Positions 49,809 through 62,070 are shown, counted from the stretch's first letter. The stretch is 64,000 nucleotides of DNA from Nannocystis exedens (GCF_002343915.1 NZ_NETK01000001.1:10750001-10814000), one strand, 5' to 3'. Numbers and translations: made by a program. The notes: generated from the letters alone by a model not told the origin.

Positions 49809-52274
49809 ATGATGATGAAGCAGCAGCTTTCGTGGGCACGGGCGCTCGCGGCCCTCGCGCTGGCGGGTTGTCCCGGGCCGACGGCGGAGACGTCGGCCAC
49901 GAACGGCTCGTCGACGTCCGACGCCACGACCGAAACGGGCTCGACCACGGACGTGACGCCGACCACATCGGGCGGGACATCCTCGACGACCCACGGGACC
50001 ACGGGGAACCCCACGGAAGAGATCGATCCGCTGCCGCAGGGCCCGGTCCGGGCCGGCGTGGCGGTCGGCTACCTGACCGGCCCGGTCGGGGCGTCCATGG
50101 CCGGGTTCGGCGGGCGGACCGTCACCAACAGCACCCCGTGGAACCACCTGCTGAACGGCGCGTCCGGCTTCTACGGGCTCGGCACGATCAAGGCGATGGT
50201 CATCGAGGTCGGCGGCGAGCGCCTGGTGGTGATGAAGACGCCGACGATGAGCTCGGAGCACTCGCTGACCGAGGGCACGATCGAGAAGCTCAAGGCGCTG
50301 CACGACATCGACCTCACCGGGCGGCTCATCACCGCGGCGACGCACTCGCACCACAACCTGGCCCGCTACTGGCGGCTGCCGGCGCCGCTCGGGTTCGTCG
50401 GCGCCGACTCGCCGGACGAGGAGCTGATCGACCGCATGACGACGGCGATGGCCGACGTGATCGCGGCGGCGGTGGCCGACCTCGGGCCGGCGCAGTGGGG
50501 CGTGGCGTGGAACGACGACTGGGACCCGGACGACGAGGTGTACCGCGACCGCCGCGGCGAGAACGACCCGACCTACGGCAAGGACGCCCGCCTGACGCTG
50601 CTGGCGGTCCGCCGGCCCGACGGCACGCCGATGGCGACGGTCATCAACTTCGGCATGCACGGGACGGTGTTCGACTCGCCCAACGAGCTGTTCACCGAGG
50701 ACGCGCCGGGCGGGCTCGAGATGAAGTTCGAGGAGGCGTTCTTCGCCGCCAAGGGCCAGCCGATCTTCGGCATGTTCGCGCAGTCGGGCGGCGGCGACGC
50801 GTCGCCCGCGGGCGACGGCCTCGGCCACCCCGAGCCCGCCCGCATCGAGCGGGTCGGCCACGCGGCGGCGCCGAAGATCCTCGAGCTCTACGACGCCATC
50901 GAGTGGCGCGACGAGGCGACGCTCGGGGTCCGCTCGCGCCGCATCGACCTGACGTACAGCGGGATCGGCTACGACGACTACCCCGAGTTCCGCAACTCGC
51001 AGGGCGGGCCGTACCTGTGGGGCGGCTGGCAGTGCAAGGGCGCCGAGGGCGACGTCGACGACGGCAACCCCGCGACCAGCATGGAGGGCAAGCCGAAGAA
51101 CTGCATGCCGCTGCAGGGGCTGCTCGAGTCGCTCGGCGAGACGGTGCCGCACGGCGAGGTGCACCAGACCTACTTGACGGTGGCGCGCCTCGACGACTTC
51201 TACATGTTGACGCTGCCCGGCGAGCCGACGGCGTCGGTGATCGAGTACGCCCGCGCCGGCTACGAGGCGCGCGCGGTCGACGGGATGGTGTTCGGCTACT
51301 CGCAAGATCACCTGCTGTACCTGACGCAGCCCGACGACTGGCTGCAAGGCGGCTACGAGTCGGAGATGAGCCTGTGGGGGCCGCTGCTCGCCAAGTACCT
51401 GGTCGACGGGCAGATGACGGTGGTCGACGCGCTGATCGCCGGCGACGGTTCGCCGGTGTGGTCGGAGGACTCGCCGTCGCTGTCGGTCGGCAAGTCGTTC
51501 GAGCCGCGGCCGCTCGAGGCGAGCGTCGACGCGCCGGGGCTGACGAGCGAGCCGCCGATGGGGATCGGGCGCGGCGAGACGCTGCGGGTCGCCTGGAACG
51601 GCGGCGAGCCCTCGCTCGGCGAGCCGCGCGTGACGGTCCAGGTCGACGACGGGAACGGCTTCGTCGACGTGCCGTCGCCGAGCGGCTGGGCCGGGGCCGC
51701 GCTCGACAACAGCCGCTATCACATGCTGACCCACTACGCGCCGGTGCCCGAGCCGAACGGCAAGCTGCTCGCCGAGCGCCAGCAGAAGTGGTACGTCGAC
51801 TGGCAGGTCCCGGCGGACATGCCCGCGGGGACCTATCGCCTGCGGATCACCGGGCGTTCGTTCGACGGCCAGGCGACCGAGGACTACGCGCTCGAGACGG
51901 CGCCGTTCGAGGTCACCTTCGCCGCGGAGCACGCGCTGACGGCGGTGCTCGCGGGCGGCGAGCTGACGCTCGACCTGGTGCGGCCGCCGCCGGCCTACGA
52001 GCTGGTGAAGACGTGGCCGATCAGCGGCTTCCGCCTGCTCGATCCCGAGGTCGCCGCGGCCGATCCCGTCCACGTGCGGGCGCCGCTGACACTCACCTTC
52101 ATCAAGGACAACCTGCCGGTCGGCGACACCTACGAGGTGCCCTACACGCCCGGTGTCGGCCACGTGTTCGACTTCGCGGCCACGGGGCTCGACCCCGACC
52201 AATTGTTCGCGCGCGTCCACCTGCAGGGCGACGTCGTACCGGCGTTCATCGAGGCCGCGATCGCGGTGCCGTGA
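49809..52274 (+). CDS. Neutral ceramidase-like lipoprotein
   Basis: An 821-residue surface lipoprotein: lipobox LALAGC, Thr/Ser linker to ~70, then a neutral/alkaline non-lysosomal ceramidase N-terminal-like domain. Signs include GVAVGYLTGPVGASMAGFGG, the zinc-ligand motif THSHHN near residues 178-183, NFGMHGTVF, and GGGDASPAGDG, matching the GD-x-SPN nucleophile motif of ceramidases (Ser near 334). A C-terminal beta domain follows (YRLRITGRSFDG). Characterised enzymes hydrolyse ceramide to sphingosine and fatty acid; Nannocystineae may meet sphingolipids in prey, but substrate use here is inferred. The NPT-like linker is typical of this genome's surface proteins. Confidence 0.83.
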   Translation: MMMKQQLSWARALAALALAGCPGPTAETSATNGSSTSDATTETGSTTDVTPTTSGGTSSTTHGTTGNPTEEIDPLPQGPVRAGVAVGYLTGPVGASMAGFGGRTVTNSTPWNHLLNGASGFYGLGTIKAMVIEVGGERLVVMKTPTMSSEHSLTEGTIEKLKALHDIDLTGRLITAATHSHHNLARYWRLPAPLGFVGADSPDEELIDRMTTAMADVIAAAVADLGPAQWGVAWNDDWDPDDEVYRDRRGENDPTYGKDARLTLLAVRRPDGTPMATVINFGMHGTVFDSPNELFTEDAPGGLEMKFEEAFFAAKGQPIFGMFAQSGGGDASPAGDGLGHPEPARIERVGHAAAPKILELYDAIEWRDEATLGVRSRRIDLTYSGIGYDDYPEFRNSQGGPYLWGGWQCKGAEGDVDDGNPATSMEGKPKNCMPLQGLLESLGETVPHGEVHQTYLTVARLDDFYMLTLPGEPTASVIEYARAGYEARAVDGMVFGYSQDHLLYLTQPDDWLQGGYESEMSLWGPLLAKYLVDGQMTVVDALIAGDGSPVWSEDSPSLSVGKSFEPRPLEASVDAPGLTSEPPMGIGRGETLRVAWNGGEPSLGEPRVTVQVDDGNGFVDVPSPSGWAGAALDNSRYHMLTHYAPVPEPNGKLLAERQQKWYVDWQVPADMPAGTYRLRITGRSFDGQATEDYALETAPFEVTFAAEHALTAVLAGGELTLDLVRPPPAYELVKTWPISGFRLLDPEVAAADPVHVRAPLTLTFIKDNLPVGDTYEVPYTPGVGHVFDFAATGLDPDQLFARVHLQGDVVPAFIEAAIAVP

Positions 52275-52347
52275 GCGGCGGCCGCCGCCGAACGCAGGTT
52301 AGGCCGGCCTCCCTGCGCGGGCGTCGACGCCGGACCCGCGATCCGCT

Positions 52348-53463
52348 ATGCCAACAGGAGTGCGGCGCGCGCGGTGTACGGTGGCGGTGGCGGCGCTGGT
52401 CGCCGGCTGTCTCAAACCCAACCCGGCCTACGACTCCGTCGAGACCGACGGCGGCACCGTCGGCTCGACCACGACCACCACGACCTCGACCACGAGCACG
52501 GGGGTGGTGCCGACGAGCTCGACCGGCACGACCGAGGTCACCGGCACCTCGGCGGTGACGACGTCGACCGCGACCTCGGGGGTCCTTCCGGACATGTCCT
52601 CGGGGACGACCGACACGACCACCGGCGAGCCGACGAGCTGCTGGGACCTCGGCATCGACAACTGGGACGTCTCGACGCTGAGCCTCGATCCGCCCGGCAG
52701 CTCGCCCATGCTGACGCCCGACGCGAAGACGCTGCACTGGCGGGCGTTCCTCGGCAACGAGTGGCACGTGATCCGCTCCGCCCGCGACGATCCGGCGGTC
52801 GCGTTCCCGGCCGGGATGTCGATCTGGCCGACGTCGAGCTACCAGGCCGACCGCCCGGCGTTCGTCGCCGGCACGCAGGAGCTGTTCTTCGACAGCCCCG
52901 GCGGCGACATCTACGTGCTGCCGCGCGACGGCGACGGGTGGGGCACGCCGACGGCCGCCGGCGGGGCGCAGGCGTTCGGGATCGGTCACGAGAGCCACCC
53001 GAACCCGACGGCCGACGGGGCGGTGCTGCTGTTCCAGCGCGACGACGGCCTGCCGTTCGGGCAGTTCCAGCTCGGCTTCAATTTCTACCAGATCACCCGC
53101 GACCCGCAGATCCACGCGACCTTCCCCGACGTCCCGCCGGTGAAGGTGTCGCCGAGCGACCCGGGCTTCGGCGTCCTCGCATGTCCCGCGCTGGCGCCCG
53201 ACGGGCTGCGGCTGTTCTTCGGCGCGTTCGACAGCGACGGCGGCGGCCAGGGCAATCCCAACGACGGCCGCGCCGGGGTGTGGTTCGCCGAGCGCGACAG
53301 CCTCGACGGCGGCTGGCACACGGTCGTGCGCAGCCCGTCGCTGCGGGTGGCCGGCTTCGTCACCTGCCCGGTCGCCGTCAGCGCCGACGGCTGCCAGCTG
53401 ACGCTCCAGCTGTTCACGATCGGCCCCGGGCCGACCGAGACGCGCCTGGCTCGCCGCGGGTGA
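52348..53463 (+). CDS. TolB/WD40-like propeller lipoprotein
   Basis: A 371-residue lipoprotein. The signal ends in LVAGC (ATG at 52348; GTG at 52360 is an alternative), followed by a Thr/Ser/Gly/Val linker to ~95. The remaining ~270 residues contain repeats with SPMLTPDAKTLHW, HPNPTADGAVLLFQRDD and PALAPDGLRLFFGAF, the xPDGxxLxF blade pattern of TolB/PD40 propellers. Function unknown; possibly surface binding. It follows the ceramidase-like gene by 73 nt and may be co-transcribed. Confidence 0.8.
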   Translation: MPTGVRRARCTVAVAALVAGCLKPNPAYDSVETDGGTVGSTTTTTTSTTSTGVVPTSSTGTTEVTGTSAVTTSTATSGVLPDMSSGTTDTTTGEPTSCWDLGIDNWDVSTLSLDPPGSSPMLTPDAKTLHWRAFLGNEWHVIRSARDDPAVAFPAGMSIWPTSSYQADRPAFVAGTQELFFDSPGGDIYVLPRDGDGWGTPTAAGGAQAFGIGHESHPNPTADGAVLLFQRDDGLPFGQFQLGFNFYQITRDPQIHATFPDVPPVKVSPSDPGFGVLACPALAPDGLRLFFGAFDSDGGGQGNPNDGRAGVWFAERDSLDGGWHTVVRSPSLRVAGFVTCPVAVSADGCQLTLQLFTIGPGPTETRLARRG

Positions 53464-53468
53464 CTCGG

Positions 53469-53547
53469 GACATGTCGGGTGGGACATGCCTTTGCGAACA
53501 TGTCCGTTCGAACATGCCCATGGAAGCATGCCCGCAGCGACACGTCA
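53469..53547. repeat. Tandem array of six 14-bp units at a convergent junction
   Basis: Units start at 53469, 53483, 53497, 53511, 53525 and 53539: GACATG, GACATG, AACATG, AACATG, AGCATG, GACACG. The last reads GACACGTCA, whose TCA is the stop codon of the minus-strand gene, exactly as at 9942. Confidence 0.85.
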
Positions 53548-55017
53548 TCGCCGCCATCGCGGCGCGACCAGGCGGCGGCGGCCGTCGTGCGAGCGGGCCA
53601 GGTCGGGCTCGTCGAGCTCGACGCGGTCCCACAGCTGGCACGTGACCTGCTTGTGCTGGGTGTCGAGCGCCTCGCAGTAGTTGGTGAACTTGCAGCGGCG
53701 GACCTCGGCGCCGCGGCCGAGGCGGATCTTGAGGAACCAGTCGGGGTCGGCGAGGCTCTGGCGGGCGGCGGCGACGATGTCGGCGTGGCCGGCGGCGAGG
53801 ATCGCCTCGGCCTGGTCGAAGCTGTGGATCCCGCCGGCCGCGACCACCGGGGTGGTGCGGCCGTCGGCCCGGATCGCGGCCCGGATCGCGGCCGCCAGCG
53901 GCACGTTGCGGGCGAACGGGCCGCGCGCGTCGCTGTGGATCGTCGGCATGCACTCGTAGCCGCTCGGCCCGGTGTAGGGGTACACGGCCTCGCCGACCTT
54001 CGGCTGCTGGGCGTCGTCGAACTTGCCGCCCTTCGACACGCTGACGAAGTCCATGCCGGCTCCCGCGAAGGCGCGGGCGAAGTGGGTCGCGTCGGCCAGG
54101 TCGCTGCCGCCGGCGATGACCTCGTCGCCGAGCATGCGGCAGCCGACGGCCGTGCCGGCGCCGACGCGCGCGCGCACGGCCGCGAGCACCTCGAGCGGCA
54201 GGCGGGCCCGGCCCGCGAGGGTTTCGCCGTAGCCGTCGCCGCGCGTGTTGGTGCGCGAGAGGAAGCTCGCCATCGTGTAAGCGTGGGCGTAGTGCAGCTC
54301 GACGCCGTCGAACCCGGCGGCCTCGGCCCGCGCAGCCGCCGCGGCGAACAGCTCGGGCAGGACCCGGGGCAGGTCGCGCACGTGCGGCAGGTCGAGGTCG
54401 GTGACCAGCTCGCGGTAGCCGTAGTCGAGCTCGCGGCGCTCCCTGTCCGTGAGGACCTGTTTCAAGAGACCTGGCTCGGCGGACATCAGGTGCGCGCGCA
54501 GCTCGGGCTCGGGCGCGTCGAGCCAGCGGTCGTCGCCGCGGGCGGCGGCGAGGCGACGGCGGTGGCCGGCGTCGACGCGCAAGAAGCGGGCGAAGAACTT
54601 GTCGGGCGGCGGGCGGCGCTTGACGGCCAGGAAGTCGATGAGCTGGATGAACAGGCGGGTGCGCCCCCCGCTGGCCGCGCGCACGGCCTCGACCAGCGCG
54701 GCCAGGCCGGGGACGAAGCGGTCGCCGCCGATCCGCAGCAGCGGGCCGCTCGGGACGTCGCGGATCCCGGTCGCCTCGACCACCAGCGCGCCCGGCTCCC
54801 CGGCGGCGAAGCGGGCGTACCAGGCGATCACGTCGGGGGTGACGAGGCCGTCGTCGGAGGCCCGCCACGGCACCATCGCCGGCACCCAGGTGCGCGCGTG
54901 CAGGCGGCACGGGCCGACGTCGATCGGCGAGAACCACCGGCTCGCGGCCGCCTCCTCGGCGCTCGGCCAGCGCGCCGGCGGGATCGCGTGGCGGATCTTG
55001 TCGGGCGGGGTCCACAT
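53545..55017 (-). CDS. FMN-dependent oxidoreductase of the old yellow enzyme family
   Basis: A 490-residue TIM-barrel flavoprotein. Motifs: WVPAMVPWRASDDG near the FMN-binding start, GFDGVELHYAHAYTMASFLS with TNTRGDGYGE (the His-x-AHxY active-site pattern of NADH:flavin oxidoreductases), and a C-terminal PVVAAGGIHSFDQAEAILA and ADIVAAARQSLADPDW phosphate-binding region, then RRCKFTNYCEALD with the Cys pair sometimes seen in Fe-S variants. It probably reduces activated alkenes with NAD(P)H. ATG at 55017 lies 9 nt after TACAGT (55027-55032). Three 14-bp units at 54440, 54454 and 54468 are inside the gene. Confidence 0.85.
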   Translation of the reverse strand: MWTPPDKIRHAIPPARWPSAEEAAASRWFSPIDVGPCRLHARTWVPAMVPWRASDDGLVTPDVIAWYARFAAGEPGALVVEATGIRDVPSGPLLRIGGDRFVPGLAALVEAVRAASGGRTRLFIQLIDFLAVKRRPPPDKFFARFLRVDAGHRRRLAAARGDDRWLDAPEPELRAHLMSAEPGLLKQVLTDRERRELDYGYRELVTDLDLPHVRDLPRVLPELFAAAAARAEAAGFDGVELHYAHAYTMASFLSRTNTRGDGYGETLAGRARLPLEVLAAVRARVGAGTAVGCRMLGDEVIAGGSDLADATHFARAFAGAGMDFVSVSKGGKFDDAQQPKVGEAVYPYTGPSGYECMPTIHSDARGPFARNVPLAAAIRAAIRADGRTTPVVAAGGIHSFDQAEAILAAGHADIVAAARQSLADPDWFLKIRLGRGAEVRRCKFTNYCEALDTQHKQVTCQLWDRVELDEPDLARSHDGRRRLVAPRWRR

Positions 55018-55207
55018 GGCCTGCGGACTGTAACAGCGCGCCCGACCCGCCGCGGTCCGCCGCGAAGTGACCCAGGACGGCACCCGCGCGGCGGAGCTCG
55101 GACGGCGAGCGGCGTGGCGAGCGTGCGCGACGCTTCGAAGCTCCGAACTGTGCCCGCCTCGCGCGGCCGAGCTCGGAGGCCGAGGCGCCGGCGCGGCGCC
55201 GCGGGGC

Positions 55208-55873
55208 TCAGAAGGTGGTGCCGAGGTGGAAGCCGACGATCATCTGGTGCACGCTGGCCTGATCGTTGTCGTCGCGCTTGAAGCAGGCCCGACTGCCGCC
55301 TTCCTTCGTGCAGATCTCGCGGTGGAAATTCCAGATGAAGTCGACCTTGCCGCCGATGAAGAAGCGCCGGGTGACGAAGAAGTCGATCGACGGCGCGGTC
55401 TTGAGGGCGAAGCCCTGCGAGAACTGGCGGTCGAACGGCAGCACGTCGCCGCGGGCGTTGAACACCTGGCGCGAGAAGCCGGGGCCGATCTCGAGGCCGA
55501 GGTCGATGCGCCAGATCGGCAAGATGCCGCGGATCACCGCGAAGAAGCTGTTCTGGTACGAGGCCCGGTAGGCGTCGGTGGCGGCGGTCTGGTAGTCGGC
55601 GTTGAAGAAGCCGACGTTGTAGGCGGCGCCGATCATGAGGGCCCGGATCGGGCGGAAGCCGAGCGTGAAGCCCATGCCGAACGAGGGCAGGGTGCGGCCG
55701 ACGATCTCGTCGGTCGACTTGCAGCCGGTCTGGCTCGGGATGCAGAGCGATCCGCCGACCATCATCTCGGCCTGCCCGCCGCGGCGCTTGACGTCCGCGG
55801 CCTCCACGGCGGTGGCCACGCTGAAGGTGAGGGTAGCGGCGATAGCGCAGAGGGCGAGGCGGGCAGGGGTCAT
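55208..55873 (-). CDS. Outer-membrane beta-barrel protein, copy 1
   Basis: A 221-residue secreted protein: signal peptide (MTPARLALCAIAATLTFSVA to about 26), then alternating amphipathic strands (FGMGFTLGFRPIRALMIGAA, IDLGLEIGPGFSRQVF) ending HLGTTF with the terminal Phe that marks outer-membrane barrels. Two Cys near the start (SLCIPSQTGC) and two near the end (ICTKEGGSRAC) may form loop disulfides. It is related to the next gene on the strand (FHREIC versus FHRSPAC; GFSRQVF versus GYSQQVA). Function unknown. Confidence 0.75.
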   Translation of the reverse strand: MTPARLALCAIAATLTFSVATAVEAADVKRRGGQAEMMVGGSLCIPSQTGCKSTDEIVGRTLPSFGMGFTLGFRPIRALMIGAAYNVGFFNADYQTAATDAYRASYQNSFFAVIRGILPIWRIDLGLEIGPGFSRQVFNARGDVLPFDRQFSQGFALKTAPSIDFFVTRRFFIGGKVDFIWNFHREICTKEGGSRACFKRDDNDQASVHQMIVGFHLGTTF

Positions 55874-55961
55874 GCGGGTTGTTTGTGAGGCAGTCGCCGG
55901 AGGCGCAAGGCGACGGGCGATCGTGCGTGGGATGCGGGCGAACTCGCGCCCGCCCGGCCGC

Positions 55962-56609
55962 TCAGATCGTCACGCCGAACATCAGGCCCAGCAGCGAATG
56001 GTGGCCGAACGCGGGCGCGCGCACGGGGTCCGTACAGCGCCCGGGGCTACACGCGGGGCTGCGGTGGAAGTTCATCGTCACGTCCCAGCGCAGGCCGAGG
56101 TAGATCCGGCGCGTGACGTAGATCGCGACCAGCGGGGTGACGCGGGCCGCGAACCCGAGCGTGCCGAAGCGCTGGCCGCGGAAGTCGTCGTGGACGTAGG
56201 TCGCGACCTGCTGCGAGTAGCCGAGGCCGAGCTCGAGGCCGAGGTCGACGCGGCCGACGTCGACGCCGGTGCGCACGACGCCGAAGACGCCCTGATGGCG
56301 GGCGGGGCCGTAGAGCGGGCGGCCGCCGAGGATGTCGGTGTACGACGGCCGCAGCAGCCCGAACTCGTACGACAGGCCGGCGAGCAGCCACGGCCGGAAG
56401 CGGTAGCCGAGGGTGACGACGCCGCCGGCGTGCGGGGCGGTGACGCCGTCGACGCGCTTGCACCGCGCCGCGCCGCCCGGCATGCAAAAGGACAGGCCGC
56501 CTGCAACATCGACCTGTAGCCCCTTGCGCTTCGGTTCGAGCTCTGCGCCGGCCTCGCTGGCCAGCAGGAAGACCAGGCAACCGCCGAGGAACGCGGGAAT
56601 TCGCGGCAT
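55962..56609 (-). CDS. Outer-membrane beta-barrel protein, copy 2
   Basis: A 215-residue paralogue of the neighbouring barrel: signal peptide (FLGGCLVFLLASEAGA), strand pattern (VVTLGYRFRPWLLAGLSYEF, VDLGLELGLGYSQQVATYV) and matching Cys pairs (FCMPGGAARC, ACSPGRC). It ends GLMFGVTI, without the terminal Phe of copy 1. The two genes are 88 nt apart on the same strand and look like a tandem duplication. It starts 57 nt from the divergent purE. Confidence 0.72.
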   Translation of the reverse strand: MPRIPAFLGGCLVFLLASEAGAELEPKRKGLQVDVAGGLSFCMPGGAARCKRVDGVTAPHAGGVVTLGYRFRPWLLAGLSYEFGLLRPSYTDILGGRPLYGPARHQGVFGVVRTGVDVGRVDLGLELGLGYSQQVATYVHDDFRGQRFGTLGFAARVTPLVAIYVTRRIYLGLRWDVTMNFHRSPACSPGRCTDPVRAPAFGHHSLLGLMFGVTI

Positions 56610-56632
56610 CGAGGCATTAACACGAGTTTTTG

Positions 56633-56660
56633 TTGTCGTGTTCCACCAGATCTGGATAAT
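56633..56660 (+). promoter_or_regulatory. Promoter of purE
   Basis: TTGTCG (56633-56638), 16 bp, GATAAT (56655-56660) preceded by TCTG. Transcription would begin at or near the ATG at 56667. CACGA...TCGTG (56621-56640) forms an inverted repeat across the upstream part of the divergent promoter region, a possible operator. Confidence 0.55.
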
Positions 56661-56666
56661 CCGCCC

Positions 56667-57230
56667 ATGAGCGCAGGCCCGCACGGCCCCGAGACGACTG
56701 GCGAGCAGGCGAGCCCCGTCGACGCGAACCCGCTTGTCGGTGTGAACCCGCTTGTCGGTGTAATCATGGGCAGCCGCTCCGACTGGGAGACGATGCGCGA
56801 GGCGTCGGCGGTGCTGAAGCAATTCGGCGTGCCGCACGAGTGCCGCGTGGTCTCGGCCCACCGCACGCCGGAGTGGCTGGCCGAGTACGCGCGCTCGGCC
56901 GAGGCCCGCGGGCTGGCGGTCATCGTCGCCGGCGCCGGCGGGGCGGCCCACTTGCCCGGGATGGTGGCCGCGGAGACGCGCCTGCCGGTGTTCGGCGTGC
57001 CGATCCAGACGGCCGCGCTCGGCGGGCTCGACTCGCTGCTGTCGATCGTGCAGATGCCCCGCGGCGTGCCGGTCGGCACCCTGGCGATCGGCGCCGCCGG
57101 GGCCTACAACGCCGCGCTGCAGGCGATCCGGGTGCTGGCGCTGGTCCGCCCGGCGCTCGCCGAGGCGCTGCGCGAGTTCCAGCGGAAGCGCGCGGAAGAC
57201 GTGCGCAGCGAGGTGCTCCCCGATGCGTGA
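56667..57230 (+). CDS. purE: N5-carboxyaminoimidazole ribonucleotide mutase
   Basis: A 187-residue enzyme of de novo purine synthesis that converts N5-CAIR to CAIR. Conserved elements: GSRSDWETM (phosphate and mutase loop), VVSAHRTPEWL, VIVAGAGGAAHLPGM, and LSIVQMPRGVPVGTLAIG. It is the bacterial class I type that works with PurK, encoded next. About 30 residues precede the core, including an exact tandem repeat NPLVGVNPLVGV encoded by two identical 18-bp copies (56726-56743, 56744-56761) immediately before the first strand. The ATG lies 6 nt after a -10 box. Confidence 0.95.
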   Translation: MSAGPHGPETTGEQASPVDANPLVGVNPLVGVIMGSRSDWETMREASAVLKQFGVPHECRVVSAHRTPEWLAEYARSAEARGLAVIVAGAGGAAHLPGMVAAETRLPVFGVPIQTAALGGLDSLLSIVQMPRGVPVGTLAIGAAGAYNAALQAIRVLALVRPALAEALREFQRKRAEDVRSEVLPDA

Positions 57231-58395
57231 TCCCAAGGCGCCGATCCTCCCCGGCGCGACGATCGGCGTGCTCGGCAGCGGCCAGCTCGGCCGCATGTTC
57301 GCGATCGCCGCGCGTCGCCTCGGCTACCGCGTCCACACCTACTCGCCCGACGCCGACACGCCGACCGGCCAGGTCGCCGACCTCGAGCTGCGCGGGCCCT
57401 ACGACGACCTGGCGGCGGTGCGCGCGTTCGCCTCGGCGGTCGACGTGGTCACGTTCGAGTTCGAGAACGTGCCGGCGGCCACGGTCGAGGCCGCGGCCGC
57501 GGTCGCGCCGGTGCGCCCGGCCGGCTCGGTGCTGCACACGACGCAGCACCGCCTGCGCGAAAAGACATATCTCAAAGAACATGGCTTTCCGGTCACCCCG
57601 TTCCGCGCCGCCCGCTCGGCCGCCGAGGTCGCCGCGGCGATGGCCGAGGTCGGCCGGCCGGCGCTGCTGAAGACGGCGGGGTGGGGCTACGACGGCAAGG
57701 GGCAGGTCAAGATCGAGGCCCCGGAGCAGGCGGCGGCCGCCTGGGCGGCGCTGCAGGCCGACGAGGCGATCGTCGAGGCGTGGGTGCCCTACGCCTGCGA
57801 GCTGTCGGTGGTGGCGGTGCGCGGGCACGCGGGCGACACCGAGGTGTACGCGCCGATCGAGAACCAGCACGTGCGCGGGATCCTCGACCTGTCCCTCGCG
57901 CCAGCTCGCGTCGCGCCCGAGGTCGCCGCCGAGGCGCAGGCGATCGCGCGCCGGCTGCTCGAGTCGCTCGCCGTCGTCGGCGTGCTGTGCGTCGAGTTCT
58001 TCTGCCTGCCCGGCGGCGCGCTGCTGATCAACGAGCTGGCTCCGCGGCCGCACAACTCCGGCCACCTCACGATCGACGCGTGCGTGACGTGTCAGTTCGA
58101 GCAGCAGCTGCGGGCGGTCTGCGGCCTGCCGCTCGGCTCGACCGCGCTGCTGCGCCCGGCGGCGATGGCCAACCTGCTCGGCGACGTGTGGCAGGGCGGC
58201 ACGCCCGACTGGGCGGCCGCGCTGGCGCTGCCCGACGTCAAGCTGCACCTCTACGGCAAGTCGGAGGCCCGCGTCGGGCGCAAGATGGGCCACCTGACGG
58301 CGCTCGGCCCCACCGCGGAGGGCGCGGCCGCGCGCGTGATCGAGGCGCGCGCGCGCCTCACCCGCAGCGCCGGGCTCGCCGACTCGCGCGGCTGA
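57223..58395 (+). CDS. purK: 5-(carboxyamino)imidazole ribonucleotide synthase
   Basis: A 390-residue ATP-grasp enzyme that makes N5-CAIR from AIR, ATP and bicarbonate. Motifs: GSGQLGRMFAIAARRLGY, TFEFENVP, AGWGYDGKGQ, and the C-terminal VEFFCLPGGALLINELAPRP with PHNSGHLT. It overlaps purE by 8 nt, so the two are translationally coupled. Three 14-bp units (57550, 57564, 57578) fall in the conserved LREKTYLKEHGFPVTPF stretch. Another pair is at 57886/57900. Confidence 0.95.
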   Translation: MRDPKAPILPGATIGVLGSGQLGRMFAIAARRLGYRVHTYSPDADTPTGQVADLELRGPYDDLAAVRAFASAVDVVTFEFENVPAATVEAAAAVAPVRPAGSVLHTTQHRLREKTYLKEHGFPVTPFRAARSAAEVAAAMAEVGRPALLKTAGWGYDGKGQVKIEAPEQAAAAWAALQADEAIVEAWVPYACELSVVAVRGHAGDTEVYAPIENQHVRGILDLSLAPARVAPEVAAEAQAIARRLLESLAVVGVLCVEFFCLPGGALLINELAPRPHNSGHLTIDACVTCQFEQQLRAVCGLPLGSTALLRPAAMANLLGDVWQGGTPDWAAALALPDVKLHLYGKSEARVGRKMGHLTALGPTAEGAAARVIEARARLTRSAGLADSRG

Positions 58396-58473
58396 CCGCC
58401 CGCTCGATCCGGACCAGGACGAGCACCGTTCCGCGCGAGCCGGCGGCGGCGGCGGCTGCTATATCTGCCGAAG

Positions 58474-58887
58474 ATGAGCGACGCGCTGCTGGCCGCCAAC
58501 CGTCGATTCTACGAGGCCTTCTCTCGCGCCGACCTGAGCGCGATGGACGACGTGTGGGCTCGCGCGGTGCCGGTGACGTGCGTCCATCCGGGCTGGACCC
58601 CGCTGGTCGAGCGCGAGGAGATCATGGAGAGCTGGCAGGCGATCCTCGCCGGCTCGGCGCCGCGGGAGATCGAGTACGGCGCGGCCGAGGCGTTCCCCGG
58701 CGAGGACATGGGCTACGTCATCTGCGCCCAGACGATCGGCGACACCGAGCTGGTGGCCACCAACATCTTCGTGCGCGAGGACGGCGAGTGGAAGATGGTG
58801 CATCACCACGCGGGGCCGGTGGTGCGCCGTCGCGGCGGCCGGCCGCCGTCGGGGCCGGTGGGCACATCGGGGCAGATGCCGAACTGA
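58474..58887 (+). CDS. SnoaL/NTF2-like protein
   Basis: A 137-residue cytoplasmic protein with the NTF2-like cone fold: ANRRFYEAFSRADLSAMDDV at the start, CVHPGWTPLVEREEIMESW in the middle and TNIFVREDGEWKMVHHHAGP at the end. Members include ketosteroid isomerase-like and DUF4440/SnoaL-like proteins; the His cluster near the end is common in the SnoaL_3 group. A role is not predictable. It follows purK by 78 nt on the same strand, with a TATAT sequence about 12 nt upstream. Confidence 0.8.
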   Translation: MSDALLAANRRFYEAFSRADLSAMDDVWARAVPVTCVHPGWTPLVEREEIMESWQAILAGSAPREIEYGAAEAFPGEDMGYVICAQTIGDTELVATNIFVREDGEWKMVHHHAGPVVRRRGGRPPSGPVGTSGQMPN

Positions 58888-59049
58888 CGCGGCCTCTCGC
58901 GGGTGCGCGCGCCGGTTCGCGGGGCGCGGCGCAGGCGTGATCGACGTCTCGCCGCGCGACGGCATCGAACCATGTTCGTGCGGCGCGAAGCGGGCATCGC
59001 CGCGATCGCGGCGGCGTAAGATGCGGATCTTCCGCCCCGGATCGCCTCG

Positions 59050-62058
<3,009 letters not shown>

Positions 62059-62070
62059 GCCCTCCTTGAG

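Noticed and set aside
53469..53547. RRRCATGYYY decamers like eukaryotic p53 half-sites
   Set aside because: The likeness is a by-product of short purine-pyrimidine palindromes; the protein does not exist in bacteria.
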